Under the pieces are notes generated by a model. That model had not been told where the DNA came from, did no database searches, and saw nothing but the letters and a program-made list of their open reading frames with translations. A stretch of DNA of 64,000 nt from Lepidostoma basale (Eukaryota > Arthropoda > Insecta > Trichoptera > Lepidostomatidae). This document shows positions 54,200 through 64,000 of the stretch, one piece after another (position 1 is the stretch's first letter; every line of letters begins with the position of its first letter). The translations under genes were made by a program, and so were the position numbers. The stretch spans positions 951,001 to 1,015,000 of the forward strand of contig JAHDVF020001237.1 of the NCBI GenBank assembly GCA_022606425.2, written 5' to 3'.

Positions 54200-54450
54200 A
54201 ATCATTCTTAATTGTTGTCCTCACTAGAAAACCAGTATCAACAGAACTATATTTATTCAATAAATAAAAACGCCTGTTTTCTAAAAGTTTTATTACATTT
54301 TATGATAATGACATGTTTTGCCTTGCTAAGGCATTATACATTTTTCACATTTGATGATGCCTTAGCAATGCGATTATTTTATTATGCAATTATTTAATAT
54401 GGAGTTTTATATTATTGTTCCATAAACAATTAATATATTTATTAATTTCT
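54200..54450. repeat. H element copy, palindromic core
   Basis: AATAAATAAAAACGCCTGTT, CTAAAAGTTTTATTACATTT, GACATGTTTTGCCTTGCTAA, GGCATT, then the inverse start TTTGATGATGCCTTAGCAAT and ATATGGAGTTTTATATTATT. Its TTTGATGA is the copy closest to the hammerhead CUGANGA core, with only the first C changed. Confidence 0.75.
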
Positions 54451-54966
54451 TAATTCTTCATTTGTTTTTATACATTTATTTTTCAAGTTGTGAGATACAA
54501 ATGTTTCTTATGTCACAGAAGAGTTATTATATTTATATTGTATCACAGCGTTGCATATAAAATGTTACACATCTCATTATTATTTTTATTTGACTATAAC
54601 TGGTATATTTTTAAACTTTGCTTTTCCTGTTGAACTGTAAGAAATTTTTATATTAATAGTCAACTGCAATACAATGAAAGATACTTAAGTTTAAACATAG
54701 TAACAGAGTGTTCACGTATTGCTGATAGAAGTTTTATGCAGGTGCCATAGAAAACAAGGATTGCGTAATGTGTTGGATCGTCTCGTAGCTTTTATCAGAG
54801 TGCGGTAAGTAGGACCTAATCGGTGTTTCAACCTAAATGCAACGATAATTATCTACACTACTTACCGGCCACCGATCACCATATCCAGTTTAGAATTTTC
54901 TAGAGGCCAGTCCTTGCGGGAGGAGAAACTTGCACAATACTATTATAATAAACTTCCATTACAGGC

Positions 54967-55532
54967 CAGTTTGCAGTTTGTAATATAAGTGTAAATGAAG
55001 ATAACTTGGAGCAGGTGAGGGAATTTGTGTATTTAGATAGCATGTTCACAGCGGATGGCCGAACGGACAGTGATATTGAAAGAAGGGTTGGTGCGGGTAA
55101 CAAAGTGAATGGAGCTTTAGAAGTAGTTATTGGAAACAAGAATTTATCAATGAAAGCGAAAAGAGTTCTGGTTCCAACCCTTATGTATGGAAGCGAAGAA
55201 TGGAACCAGCAGAAGAAAGATGGGAGCAGAATAAATGCGGTAGAGATGAGGTCCCTAAGACGTATGTGTGGTAGAACGATGTACGACAGAATCTCAAATG
55301 CTAATATTAGGAAGGAATGTAGAGCGAAAGAAGGTATTATGAACAAAATTATGAAAGGTTTGCTGCGTTGGTTCGGACATATGGAGCGCATGGGTGAAGA
55401 AATAATGGTTAAAAAAGTATACGCTAACAATGTAAATGGAGTAAGGAGTCTAGGTAGACCGAGGAAAACATGGCATGACCAGATTAATCAAATATTAAAA
55501 GTTGGTCATATCAGAAGCCGGAAGAATCGACG
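54967..55532 (+). mobile_element. LINE family A copy, (GTT)n subfamily, left part
   Basis: The longest reach upstream for family A: NLEQVREFVYLDSMFTADGR, TDSDIERRVGAGNKVNGALE, KRVLVPTLMYGSEEWNQQKK, SLRRMCGRTMYDRISNANIR, LLRWFGHMERMGEEIMVKKV and RKTWHDQINQILKVGHIRSR, ending KNRRT at the Transib insertion. The frame is almost open. It continues at 57269. Confidence 0.9.
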
Positions 55533-57268
55533 CACATAGGTGGATTTGAATGATTTAGGCGGTCAAAATTATTTTACGGTGTATTTTGACTTCAAATCAT
55601 AAATGTTATCGTAAAAAATTGTCCTTAGTAAAAAAAAAAAATTTTCCCAGCCAAAAATATAAAAAAATACTAAATCTCGAGGAAAAAATTTTTTTTATTA
55701 CAAATTTTACAAACAAAAAAAAATCTAGTTACAGATTAATAATTTTGGTGCAAATAAGTATTTTAAATATGTTTATACGAGTACATTAATGGACAAATTT
55801 TAATCCATGTCTGAAATATCGGATTCGGTATTCGGTACAGCTGGTAGTAACATATTCATTGTTTCAGGGCAAAATTAACCTGGTTTGATCGTTTTTTTTT
55901 TGTTTGTTTCGTGCTACTTAATAGTGGATCTGAACTTGATAATAATCTATTATATATATCAAGGTTGCATTCCTCTCTCGAGAACTTCCTTGCGTAGTTT
56001 TCGCGGTATAATCGAAAGTGCTTATTTCTGGCTTCTGCTGCCTCTTCCGACAACTGTCCTATGGGTAATAAGGCATTTTCAATTACAGCTGCATCATGAA
56101 TCAATATTTTATGCAAGGTCGCAGACGGTGCCAAGTATATAACTCGACATACAATTTCGCAGTTGCCATGGCATATTCATCAAATCGTTATATTTCCCGT
56201 AGTATTTTCGAAGCATCCCCTTTTCCTCGAGCCTGTAATGTTGTTTGCGCTGCATGAACGATTACTTCTTTATTAAGCGAATAAGGTATTTCCTCCGTTT
56301 TTTTTTCTTTTAGTCTTCTCACTAGAATCTTCAAATGCTTTAGAAGGCCAACCTGGTCGAGTTTGCTTGTTTGCTGAAAGTTCAAAGGTTCCTCCTAACC
56401 ACTTTTCATTAGTTTTAAGAAACATTGCTTCTTTTCTATGGGCTTTCGACCATTTTTCTTTCATTGATGTTTTAAAATATGCAAATCTTTGTTTGAAACT
56501 GCTTAGATTATCTGGAGTGTCACCACAACAGGACAATAGGTGATTTTTTAGATATTTAATTTTTTCATCTAAATTAGGTAAATCTTGCTGCTGCATTTGA
56601 TCGTAAAGATATTTACGGCTTACGGTTTTTGTACCCGATGTACCAGATATACCTAAAATTGAGAAAATCACACTTTATTACATTTTAAGAAAAAGTTGTT
56701 AAAAAAAAGTGATGTCATCCTTTTAAAAAAAATAACTGTAATTTGGTCAACCGCAGCTATCCGCAGCCAAATTTTATGTCATTAATTAGTCAAATATAAG
56801 AAGTATACAGTACAGGAACAAACATTACGCGATAGGACGCGATAATATAACAAAATGTCTTGTAAACTTGAAAATTAAGTAAAAATTTCATTACTAGACC
56901 ACCTTTTTTTGAAGTTCTACAAATAATATAAAATAACTTTTAAAGTATGTTAAACACATCAACAAATATTGATTATTACCTGAATTATTCGAATCCATAA
57001 CGATAACTTCGAAATATTAGGTGGACAAGGCAAAATTCTCCTTGTTTAATGTTTACACTGAGAGCGCTAAGAACAATGACGACGTGCACTTCGTGAGGCG
57101 GACAAGTTTCAACCACCTGCGCGCGCACACGGTCAAAGGTTCGTGTTTGGGGATGGTCAATTATTGTTACTGGGACATTTATTTGGATCTAGGATTTTTT
57201 TGGTATTTTTAACATCGATTTTGAAATTTGACTTATGACCGGCTAATTCTTAACAATCCACGTAAGTG
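55533..57268 (-). mobile_element. Transib transposon, internally deleted
   Basis: It starts CACATAGGTGGATTTGAATG and ends with the inverse of CACTTACGTGGATTGTTAAG. The pentamer CGACG flanks it on both sides (55528-55532 and 57269-57273). A 5-bp CG-rich duplication and CAC-first ends are Transib hallmarks. It interrupts a LINE A copy, whose two halves join cleanly over CGACG. At 1.7 kb it is about half the usual length. Transposase remains are on the minus strand. Confidence 0.92.
55856..56998 (-). pseudogene. Transib transposase (RAG1-related), broken
   Basis: ATG at 56998, six codons (MDSNNS), then a plausible intron (donor CAG|GTAATA at 56979, acceptor TTTTAG| at 56653, 327 bp) in a matching phase. 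It continues with GISGTSGTKTVSRKYLYDQM, KYLKNHLLSCCGDTPDNLSS, EKWSKAHRKEAMFLKTNEKW and RPGWPSKAFEDSSEKTKRKK. A frameshift near 56330 leads to EIPYSLNKEVIVHAAQTTLQ and GKGDASKILREI. A large deletion and stops follow, then LPIGQLSEEAAEARNKHFRL, YRENYARKFSREECNLDIYN and RLLSSSDP. The GQLSEEAAEARNK segment corresponds to the block holding the last catalytic Glu of Transib/RAG1. Both catalytic Asp regions are deleted, so no activity is possible. Confidence 0.85.
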
Positions 57269-57400
57269 CGACGTGCGTGTATGACTCGATGTATGAATGT
57301 GGAGGAAGCTAGAGAGGTGTGCCAGGATAGAGTAGTGTGGCGGTCCATTCTCTCTGCCTACCTGAAAAGGCTTGATGGTTTGTTGATGTTGTTGTTGTTG
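57269..57400 (+). mobile_element. LINE family A copy, right part
   Basis: It continues the copy cut at 55532: CVYDSMYECGGS-like bases encode the ACMTRCMNVEEAREVCQDRV, VWRSILSAYL end in shifted frames. The tail is TTTGTTGATGTTGTTGTTGT. Confidence 0.88.
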
Positions 57401-57506
57401 TCCATTACAGGCTTGGCTCAATTAAAATAACACGTAAATTAATAAAAATGTCGATAATTTTCTGCGACAACGCAAACATTCCTACCTTATATATATTCAA
57501 TACAAA

Positions 57507-57888
57507 TCGGTACTTATTTGGCAAAAGGTCCCAGATAAGTTTTTTTGTGAAATTGAGTTTAATATACCATCAGTATTATTTTTGCACACTTTATGTTTTG
57601 ACAAAACATTAGAGCTGTACATTTTTTTTACATTTTTTTATGTATTTTTATTATGCAAAATAATTGCATTCAACCCCTATTTTTTTAAATATTTATGAAT
57701 ATTTTTTAAATTTAGTTACTGATATATCTTGTAGATAACGTAATGCATCGACAATTGACATTATAAACAATTTGGAACAAAAATAACATTTTTATAAATA
57801 ATCAAAATAATGTAAAAATCTTATTTTTGCTCTCCTATAAAATTCATTAAAAAAAAGCAGTTGGGACCTTTTGCCAAATAAGTACCGA
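57507..57888. mobile_element. Long-TIR MITE, copy 2 of a pair
   Basis: Same ends and interior as 8787-9164 (for example TTTACATTTTTTTATGTATT and ACATTTTTATAAATAATCAA). Differences are scattered substitutions and small indels. Confidence 0.88.
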
Positions 57889-57988
57889 AATATAAAAATA
57901 GGTACTGGGTGGCGGTACAAAATTACCTCTAAGTGTCTGTAACATGTTATTGGTGCTCCTTTTGTAATTATTTAAAAAAAATGGAGTA

Positions 57989-58270
57989 CCGTATTTTACG
58001 GACTATGAGACGTATTGTTTTCTTCAAAAATCGAAATTAATATAATAATTTGATTGAAAATTCCCGCCAGTCTTAAAAATGGCCATACATTCGATGCCGT
58101 GGGATACATATCTCTATCTGGCAACATTGGATTCAACTGGCAGCGGCAGTGTACCGATGCGACGAACATGAGTTTTTTTAGTCTGACTTTGCAATCCTTA
58201 TAATATAAATGTTATTTTTATTTAAATTGCTTAAAAAATTAAGGTGCGTCTTATAGTCCGTAAAATACGG
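57989..58270. mobile_element. MITE with CCGTATTTTACGGACTAT ends in TA
   Basis: The left end CCGTATTTTACGGACTATGA and right end TATAGTCCGTAAAATACGG are inverted repeats of at least 24 bp, extended by GACG/CGTC. TA flanks each side. The 282-bp interior has no ORF; it is GC-richer around 58060-58160. Confidence 0.88.
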
Positions 58271-58484
58271 TATATATTGTTTATTGCTTAAACAATATTG
58301 TTCAATTCATATTAAATATATATTGCCGTTGAAGTGAGCAAAAAGGATTAATCGTCACTGTGTTCTCTCTTTAACTCTCGAGCGTCATATTAAATTAATA
58401 CATCGCAACAGACAAGCTCGTCGAATTTTCTGACATCGAACAGGTCTGTTTTAGTGTGATTTGTTTCCATCGGCCAAAAAGTTT

Positions 58485-58575
58485 TTTTTAAGAGAGTGAC
58501 ATGTTTCGTCTTGGTAGGGCATTATAAGGTATTTGATCAAAAATGCTCTTATATGAGGTATATATGGCCCTAAAA
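58485..58575 (-). repeat. H-like fragment
   Basis: The plus bases GAGTGACATGTTTCGTCTTG then GTAGGGCATTATAAGGTATT and TTGATCAAAAATG hold the 11-mer in complement (58498-58508) and the core hairpin in decayed form. Confidence 0.55.
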
Positions 58576-58737
58576 AGGTATTTTCTCTTATATTTTTCTT
58601 GCTATTGTGGTCGTTTGGCCAACTTTGTGTTGTTTTTCAGGGGTGCCGGGTTTTATATTTATAGTTACACCACACTTGGAGGCGCAACTTCCTTGCATCA
58701 ACTTTATCCTCAAATAAATATATATTATACTCAAATA

Positions 58738-58910
58738 TATCATAATCTTCTTCTTCTTCTTCTTTGCTAGCCTTCTTCCCTCCACTGCAGGTTATAGGCA
58801 TCTTCCAATTTCCCCCACTCGTCTCTATCCTGTCCCCTTTGTATCTAAGATTTTACAATCCTTTTGACAATATCATCGGACACTTCGCCTATTTGCCCAT
58901 GGTTTCCAAC
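58738..58910 (-). mobile_element. LINE family F-like tail
   Basis: CTTCTTCTTCTTCTTTGCTA (tail), CACTGCAGGTTATAGGCATC, CCACTCGTCTCTATCCTGTC and CTATTTGCCCATGGTTTCCA follow the order of 45610-45845 in reverse. Confidence 0.7.
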
Positions 58911-59400
58911 TGAATATGATACATAAATATATCATAATAATATGATACAATAATAAAACCACAAGATCTATAAAAACTATTTCGTAATATTTTTTGTTAA
59001 TTACAATGCTTTTGTTATTTACAATTTATAATATTTATTAGTCTGATTGTGTAATAATATTATATAATATAAACACAAACGATCACTTTCAAATAATACA
59101 ATTCTACACTAATTATTACTTATTGAACTCATTTACACGAGAACCATTGGACAGTATGCTACTAATTCACTGTTCGGAAAAAAACAATTGTGTGGTGGTG
59201 CAGATGAAAGTTTGATGAAAATTACACAAACGGATGCACACAGTTACGAGAACTAAATAATAAAACATGAAGTAGAGGATGACCGAGTGAACATCGATTC
59301 ACGGCGTGACCAACTAGAACACAAATGCACCTGTAATTTATTATATCTCAGAACTTAAAAATAGATATTAAACTGTTAAATTAAATAACTTTGTTTTTTT
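58911..59400. other. Intergenic, nothing recognised
   Basis: AT-rich. A possible tiny LINE end near 59265 (AGTAGAGGATGACCGAGTGA) is too short to call. Confidence 0.4.
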
Positions 59401-59419
59401 GTATCACAATTGTATTTTA

Positions 59420-59475
59420 TTTTACGCGACAGCTGTCTCATCAACCTATGTTGACTTCATCAGGTGTTACAATAA
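59420..59475 (-). other. Hammerhead-like motif of another family
   Basis: Minus strand: ACACC, CTGATGA (59457-59463), AG, TCAAC-ATAG-GTTGA stem, TGAGAC where GAAAC is expected, AGCT, GTC (59428-59430), GCGT. The first core is exact, the second has A to G. CAGCTG is self-complementary, like CATG in the others. Upstream ACAC could pair with GCGT apart from one mismatch. Confidence 0.4.
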
Positions 59476-60651
59476 TATATCAAATGTAAATATTTCGTAA
59501 TTTTTCGAATCTTTATGTGTATTTGTTCCTATGTCAATTTAAATAATTTCTTTGATATAATTTTGAAGTTCTTGCTGAAATTGAGTTAGGTACCTAAATA
59601 TTTAAATTAAAAGAAAGGTTATATACTATTTATAGGAGAAAATATTAAAAGTGGAAAATATAATAATAAAATAATAATAAAATTAAAACAGTAATTAGAA
59701 GGAACAATTACACAGAGTATAGAATCAAAAACACAATAAATTAAAAACGATAAACAAAAACTGGAAGTAGATTACATTAATAGGAAAGGTGACAAAAGTT
59801 GAAGGTAGTATTTATTTAAGAATGTAGTGTTTCAGCCAAAACAATGGACTATTTAAAAAATAGATTGAAGAAAAATGAGAACATTAAAAATGAATATTTA
59901 TTTGTTTTACATTAATTTGAATAAATAAATAATTGCTATGTTTTATTTTACGTTTAGAAAACATGTTTTTGTTGTGACCCAACCATTATATTATGATATA
60001 ATTCAAATGTTTTAATTAATCAGAACATTTTTCCAGAACATTAGCAAATAGGAAATTTAGATAGAAGTATTTTTAATTAAATTGTTTATTATGTTCTGTA
60101 TTGACTTGATATTCTTATTTGAAATATATACTAGCACCTACTTATTGCAGTGATTTATTTTACTTCTTTGCTTTGGTATCATTTTCTCTACAAAATAGCA
60201 CAAATGAAAGTTTTAGGTACTCGTACCTACTTGTTTTATGTTTAATGAATTATTTTACGCAAATTGACTGATTTTTAACTACAATGTAAGGTTACTAAAG
60301 ATACTAAATGGTAAGTATATTAGATAATCTAGATAAAAAAAAATTGTATTATACAATATGTTGCAGCATTTTAAAATACAATCGAATTATCGAAAACTAA
60401 AAAAAACTATTTGTTTTATTTAATGTATAGTATTAAAAAATATTATTGAAAGGTATTGTGCTTTATGGTATATTATAATTCAAGAATATGTACACAAAAT
60501 CAACGAAAAATGTTTGGATCGATGATGAATGAACTTAATCTTTGTATAATCTATTCCATTATAATCAATACGAGGTTACCTTGGGAGAGGGGGGGGGGGG
60601 GGTATTTCATTGTATGAATCTTCTCATCTTTTAAATCATATACAATACAAC
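59476..60651. other. Intergenic, poly-G tract at 60587
   Basis: Very AT-rich. A run of about 16 G is at 60587-60602. Nothing else recognised. Confidence 0.45.
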
Positions 60652-60720
60652 ACATTTCACTCTTTACATCAATTTGGCTTGCGCTCAAATGATGTTAAGA
60701 GTTATTCAACAAAACAATAA
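60652..60720 (+). mobile_element. Jockey LINE 3' UTR fragment
   Basis: TTTACATCAATTTGGCTTGC then GCTCAAATGATGTTAAGAGT and TATTCAACAAAACAATAATT match the 3' UTR at 47955-48012, with a few differences. Confidence 0.8.
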
Positions 60721-61159
60721 TTTGGTATTCTTTCTATTTCGCCTCAAGGAATATGGAAAAATGTTTTTACGAATTTTATATTATATCTTTATACGGTAAT
60801 TACAAGTGTCAATGCTTCATAAAAAATGACTCGTAGATATTATCTTGTAAGAAGGTAATAAGTGTCAATAAATCGTATTAACTGTAATTTTATAATGCTC
60901 ATAGCTGACCATTGACACTAGTCTCCATTATTGATATTATTCGAGTATTTCTGCACTCTATGCATAAATATATTATAATATCAATAATATATAAAATGAA
61001 CTCGATCGATACCTTGAACTATACGGTTCTGATTCATCTCTGATTCTTCTTCAGGGTTAGTTGCAAAAGAATCTGTATTTAAATAAAAAGTATGTATTAC
61101 TTTCGAAATCAAAACAAATTGTATTTATATTTCCTCATATATACTCGTATTTTCATACG

Positions 61160-61430
61160 TGATCCACCGGGTGACGAATTTAAAATGGAAATGGGCAGGG
61201 CATGTCGCTAGAGCTGCAGACGAAAGATGGACCAAAATACTGCTGAATTGGAGACCGAGAGACACGAGAAGATGAGTAGGAAGACCACAAATGAGGCGAA
61301 GGGATGACCTGGAACGATACGCTGGGGTGCTATGGATGCAGACTGCACAGGAGAGATCGACATGGAGGAGGCTTTCGTCCAGGATTGGACGGCGACAAGC
61401 TGAAGAAGAAGAAGAAGAAGACTCGTATTT
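61160..61430 (+). mobile_element. LINE family G 3' fragment
   Basis: It encodes KWKWAGHVARAADERWTKIL, LNWRPRDTRR, a stop, VGRPQMRRRDDLERYAGVLW, TAQERSTWRRL and ends in a (GAA)n tail at 61402-61421. The only copy of this family in the window. Confidence 0.88.
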
Positions 61431-62048
61431 TCAGTTCATCAGTTTTTATAAAATATTACCCTTTTGAAGCTTAGGTACATGCAGAACTAGTTTACTTCAC
61501 ATATAATTCTGTGCTTCCTTTGTTTTGTATACTTAAAAATAATGTAGCTTATCATGTGAAAAATTTGCGTTTTTTTTTTTTGCCTTATTCTATTATTGTC
61601 CTTCATTAGTCACTGAAAATGTAGATAGTAGTCGGTTATATTAAATTGAATTATTAAATTATCTTAAATTATCTTCAAAACGTTAACATTTTCTATTAAT
61701 CAAATGTTTATTTGTTTGTACTGTATCTGGCAATCTATATTAAGAATGATTTGAATATGTAGGTTACATAAAAATGTATAATTCGTCTTATCTTTGATAT
61801 ATCAAAGATTAAATACGCTAAGTAAAAGTAAAATGTTTGATATATCGCAAACAGTTATTTTTAAATAGTTTCGTGATACATGTTATAAGTTTAATCTCAC
61901 ATCTTTAGAGCCGGGTTTTGTAATCAAACGTTAAACGTTGGTGTTGTATTGAAAAAGTTCATTTCAAAGAATTCAATACCTATCACCTACCTAACCAGAC
62001 AAAAGATGATCAGTAGGTACTCAGCTTCACCGTCTATCGGGTTAGATA

Positions 62049-62240
62049 TTATAACATTCTTCTGGATTGAGTTCGGCTTCGATGCGGTGTGCTCCGCGCG
62101 AGGAATGCGGTGACGGGTATCCTAATGTCAGTAGTCGATCCTGTAGAGTGTTGTAATGAAAAGAAAATAAGGATAAAACGGGGCTGGTTTCGGTGCCTTC
62201 TTTTTTTAAACCAAGTCACGAAATTGTTACTCGGCGCCAA
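62049..62240 (-). other. Unidentified frame after a TGGCGCC string
   Basis: The minus strand reads TTTTGGCGCCGAGTAACAAT, then a 63-codon frame (the first codon is a non-ATG, FVTWFKKRRHRNQPRFI, ending HRSRTQSRRML). A TGGCGCC string can mark a primer-binding site of an LTR element, and a basic leader would fit, but no LTR is found. It remains open. Confidence 0.25.
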
Positions 62241-62639
62241 AATTACTTACACTGAAAAGGGCCAGAGAAATTCGAGACTGCAGTCAACGATCGAACCAGT
62301 ATTAAATCATCTCATTATAATCACAATGTACAATGGATACGTATTAAGTAAATATACACTTACATATGTATTCCATTTGAATACTTTCATAAGACGTTTC
62401 AGTTGATAATTTTAACGATCGTGTTACGATAATATAATTTGCTAATAAAATTGCGGTGGCTGGTATTGAAGAATGCGCGACTTGTAATTGTGATAACAAA
62501 GAAATTAAATAGATCTTATGTTATCGAAAAAACAGAATTTATTGAATATGTTGTGATTATTGAAATAAGTAAAAAATTCTTGGAAACAAGTCGAATATAA
62601 AATTTCATTGTCATATAACTGCGACAAAGGCAACATAGA

Positions 62640-63045
62640 TTATTTCACCTGTCTCTGTGTAGAACCAATCTACCTAAGGTAATGCCCGTGGGCAGGGCAA
62701 TAATCCTTCTAAACCGCATCTCTTTGGATGTGGACATCATCAATGATAGTGAGGCTACCCTCAGAAAGCATCTATCTCTTATTTAATGTATAAAATTGAT
62801 ATACGCTTCTCTTGTTCTTCTTATTGTTACTTTTTACTTAATTGTTAAAAAAAATAATTGTCTTTTGTTTTTTGTGTTTATGTTTACTGTTTATATTGTA
62901 TTTTTGTATTTTTTAAATTTCACAATTGTATCTTATTTGTGTTTGTTATTGTTTATTTGTATTCTATAGTCATAAGCGATTTGGTGATTTACTGTGATGT
63001 TTATGATTTTTTTTAATAAATTGAAATTGAAATTGAAATAACATT
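62640..63045 (+). mobile_element. CR1/Jockey-type LINE tail
   Basis: It encodes RTNLPKVMPVGRAIILLNRI, SLDVDIINDSEATLRKHLSL I and a stop at 62785, the usual R-N...P--R--NLYN-----DIF-----FR--L end. A T-rich 3' UTR follows, then an (ATTGAA)n tail at 63020-63040. Confidence 0.75.
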
Positions 63046-63071
63046 TAAAAATACTTTTCATTTAGTTTGTA

Positions 63072-63345
63072 GAGGGCAAAACACTGCGAGATCGCGCGAG
63101 GAACACCAGAATTAGAGAGATATGTGAGGTTGAGGATATTATAAGATGAAGTAGACAGCGAAGAACGGACTGGCACGGTCATGTCCAAAGAATGGACACA
63201 CCAGACACCCTTATATATGGCACTGCATAATTAGCCTCACCTCCTAAATGATGTAAAGACAGCTGGGAATGTACCCCATAGGAGGAGTAACCACATGGAG
63301 AACAGACCTCATAGGTCTACAACAAGGAAGAAGAAGAAGATTTAG
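63072..63345 (+). mobile_element. LINE family B 3' fragment
   Basis: It encodes GKTLRDRARNTRIREICEVE, DIIR, then, with shifts, WHGHVQRMDTPDTLIYGTA and a deletion in the GTRPRGRPP block. The tail is AAGGAAGAAGAAGAAGA. Confidence 0.85.
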
Positions 63346-63357
63346 TTTGTACAGAAC

Positions 63358-63510
63358 TAACTAACTAATCATCACGCCATCTCCCTGAAGGCAGAAATAA
63401 TGGACTGCCACACTTTAACCGATGCGGCACTCCATCCTTCTCTTTTCGCACCGCGGGAGACGTGGTGTGATGGGTTGCGAACCTTATCACCACCAACAGA
63501 CATCTACCGC
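63358..63510 (-). mobile_element. LINE A variant with shared upstream block, copy 2
   Basis: AACTAACTAACTAATCATCA (tail), then AAATAATGGACTGCCACACT, GATGCGGCACTCCATCC and GTGATGGGTTGCGAACCTTA: the complement of 21720-21865. It lies next to the family B copy. Confidence 0.75.
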
Positions 63511-64000
63511 GCACACTTCGATCGTCCAACATCCACAAAATAAATATATAAAATATATAAAATACAATGATATAAAATAAAATAGCAAAATAAAAATAAT
63601 TTAACACGTAATGTTATTTTTAGATGGTGCACATGTTGTCAGCTGGACGATCCGGACTTTTGTGTTTATTTAATTTATATTCCACGTATTATTAGCTGTA
63701 ATTAGGCACTTAAACTTATCCAACACCAGCAAGAACTTTAAAATATGAAATTATTCAAATTGTCACTGGAACAAATGAATAGTTTATTTTTACACCTGTC
63801 AATATTCTTTATATAAACGAAAAAACTTATATAATTTTAACATCAAAACAGTAAAAATGTACTTCGTGTCACAACTAACTATTATAAAAACAATAAACGT
63901 GCACCAAGGAAAATATAATACCATAAACAATAAACGTGCACCAAGGACTTACTATCTATAAATATAATATTTTTCGAAAAAAAAAATAACGGAATTGTTT
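63511..64000. other. Right edge, nothing recognised
   Basis: AT-rich. A short direct repeat AATAAACGTGCACCAAGGA occurs at about 63891 and 63927, 36 bp apart. Confidence 0.5.

Noticed and set aside
54900..55430. 176-residue minus-strand ORF
   Set aside because: Antisense of the LINE A copy at 54967-55532.
55885..56142. 85-residue plus-strand ORF
   Set aside because: Antisense of the Transib transposase C-terminus.

Overview
The window looks like AT-rich insect nuclear DNA, most likely from a moth or butterfly. The evidence is a spliced minus-strand gene with long introns, tRNA-derived SINEs, scattered ACGAGTA/TACTCGT strings, and a dense population of 5'-truncated LINE tails plus small DNA transposons. 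I see no bacterial genes, rRNA, true tRNA gene or CRISPR array.

Host gene. The only convincing host gene lies on the minus strand across about the first 16.4 kb. It has a probable non-coding first exon (about 16430-16283), a first coding exon (9671-9386, ATG at 9640), a long second coding exon (2120-1002) and a short third one (888-793). It then continues off the left edge. All three internal coding junctions are phase 0. The joined product is a serine-rich coiled-coil protein of at least 490 residues; my best guess is the insect quick-to-court family.

Repeats. From about 17 kb to the right end I find no host exon that I can defend. LINE 3' ends fall into families, named here by what they share. 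A: tail protein with RRNRRAC and a CRMNVEEAR-like motif, ending in (TTAG)n or (GTT)n. B: GTRPRGRPPKRW, ending in (GAA)n. C: GHVCRAEETRAI, ending in (AAGT)n. D: VIANVGG, ending in (GAA)n. E: RLRWYGHVMRRD. F: GRPQKRWTDDI or EAYVQQW, some ending in (GAT)n. G: WAGHVARAADERW, ending in (GAA)n. They resemble the C-terminus and microsatellite tails of RTE-like LINEs. There is also one Jockey-type LINE with an open 448-residue reverse-transcriptase frame (46549-47895), a CR1/Jockey-type tail (62640-63045) and two inverted Penelope-like fragments (41480-44235), one of which keeps a GIY-YIG-type segment.

DNA transposons: an internally deleted Transib (55533-57268), two internally deleted mariners, a Tc1 relic, a hAT MITE with a perfect 8-bp duplication, two TTAA-flanked MITEs, a paired 380-bp MITE and others.

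Most unusual: a dispersed hairpin family (called H here) and the Penelope fragments share the 11-mer CGAAACATGTC next to a short hairpin. The Penelope copy at 43577-43615 has all parts of a minimal hammerhead ribozyme. One H copy sits between a 16-bp target duplication, which fits reverse transcription better than cut-and-paste. Several nested insertions (LINE in H in LINE; Transib in LINE; LINE in LINE; SINE in LINE) give relative dates.
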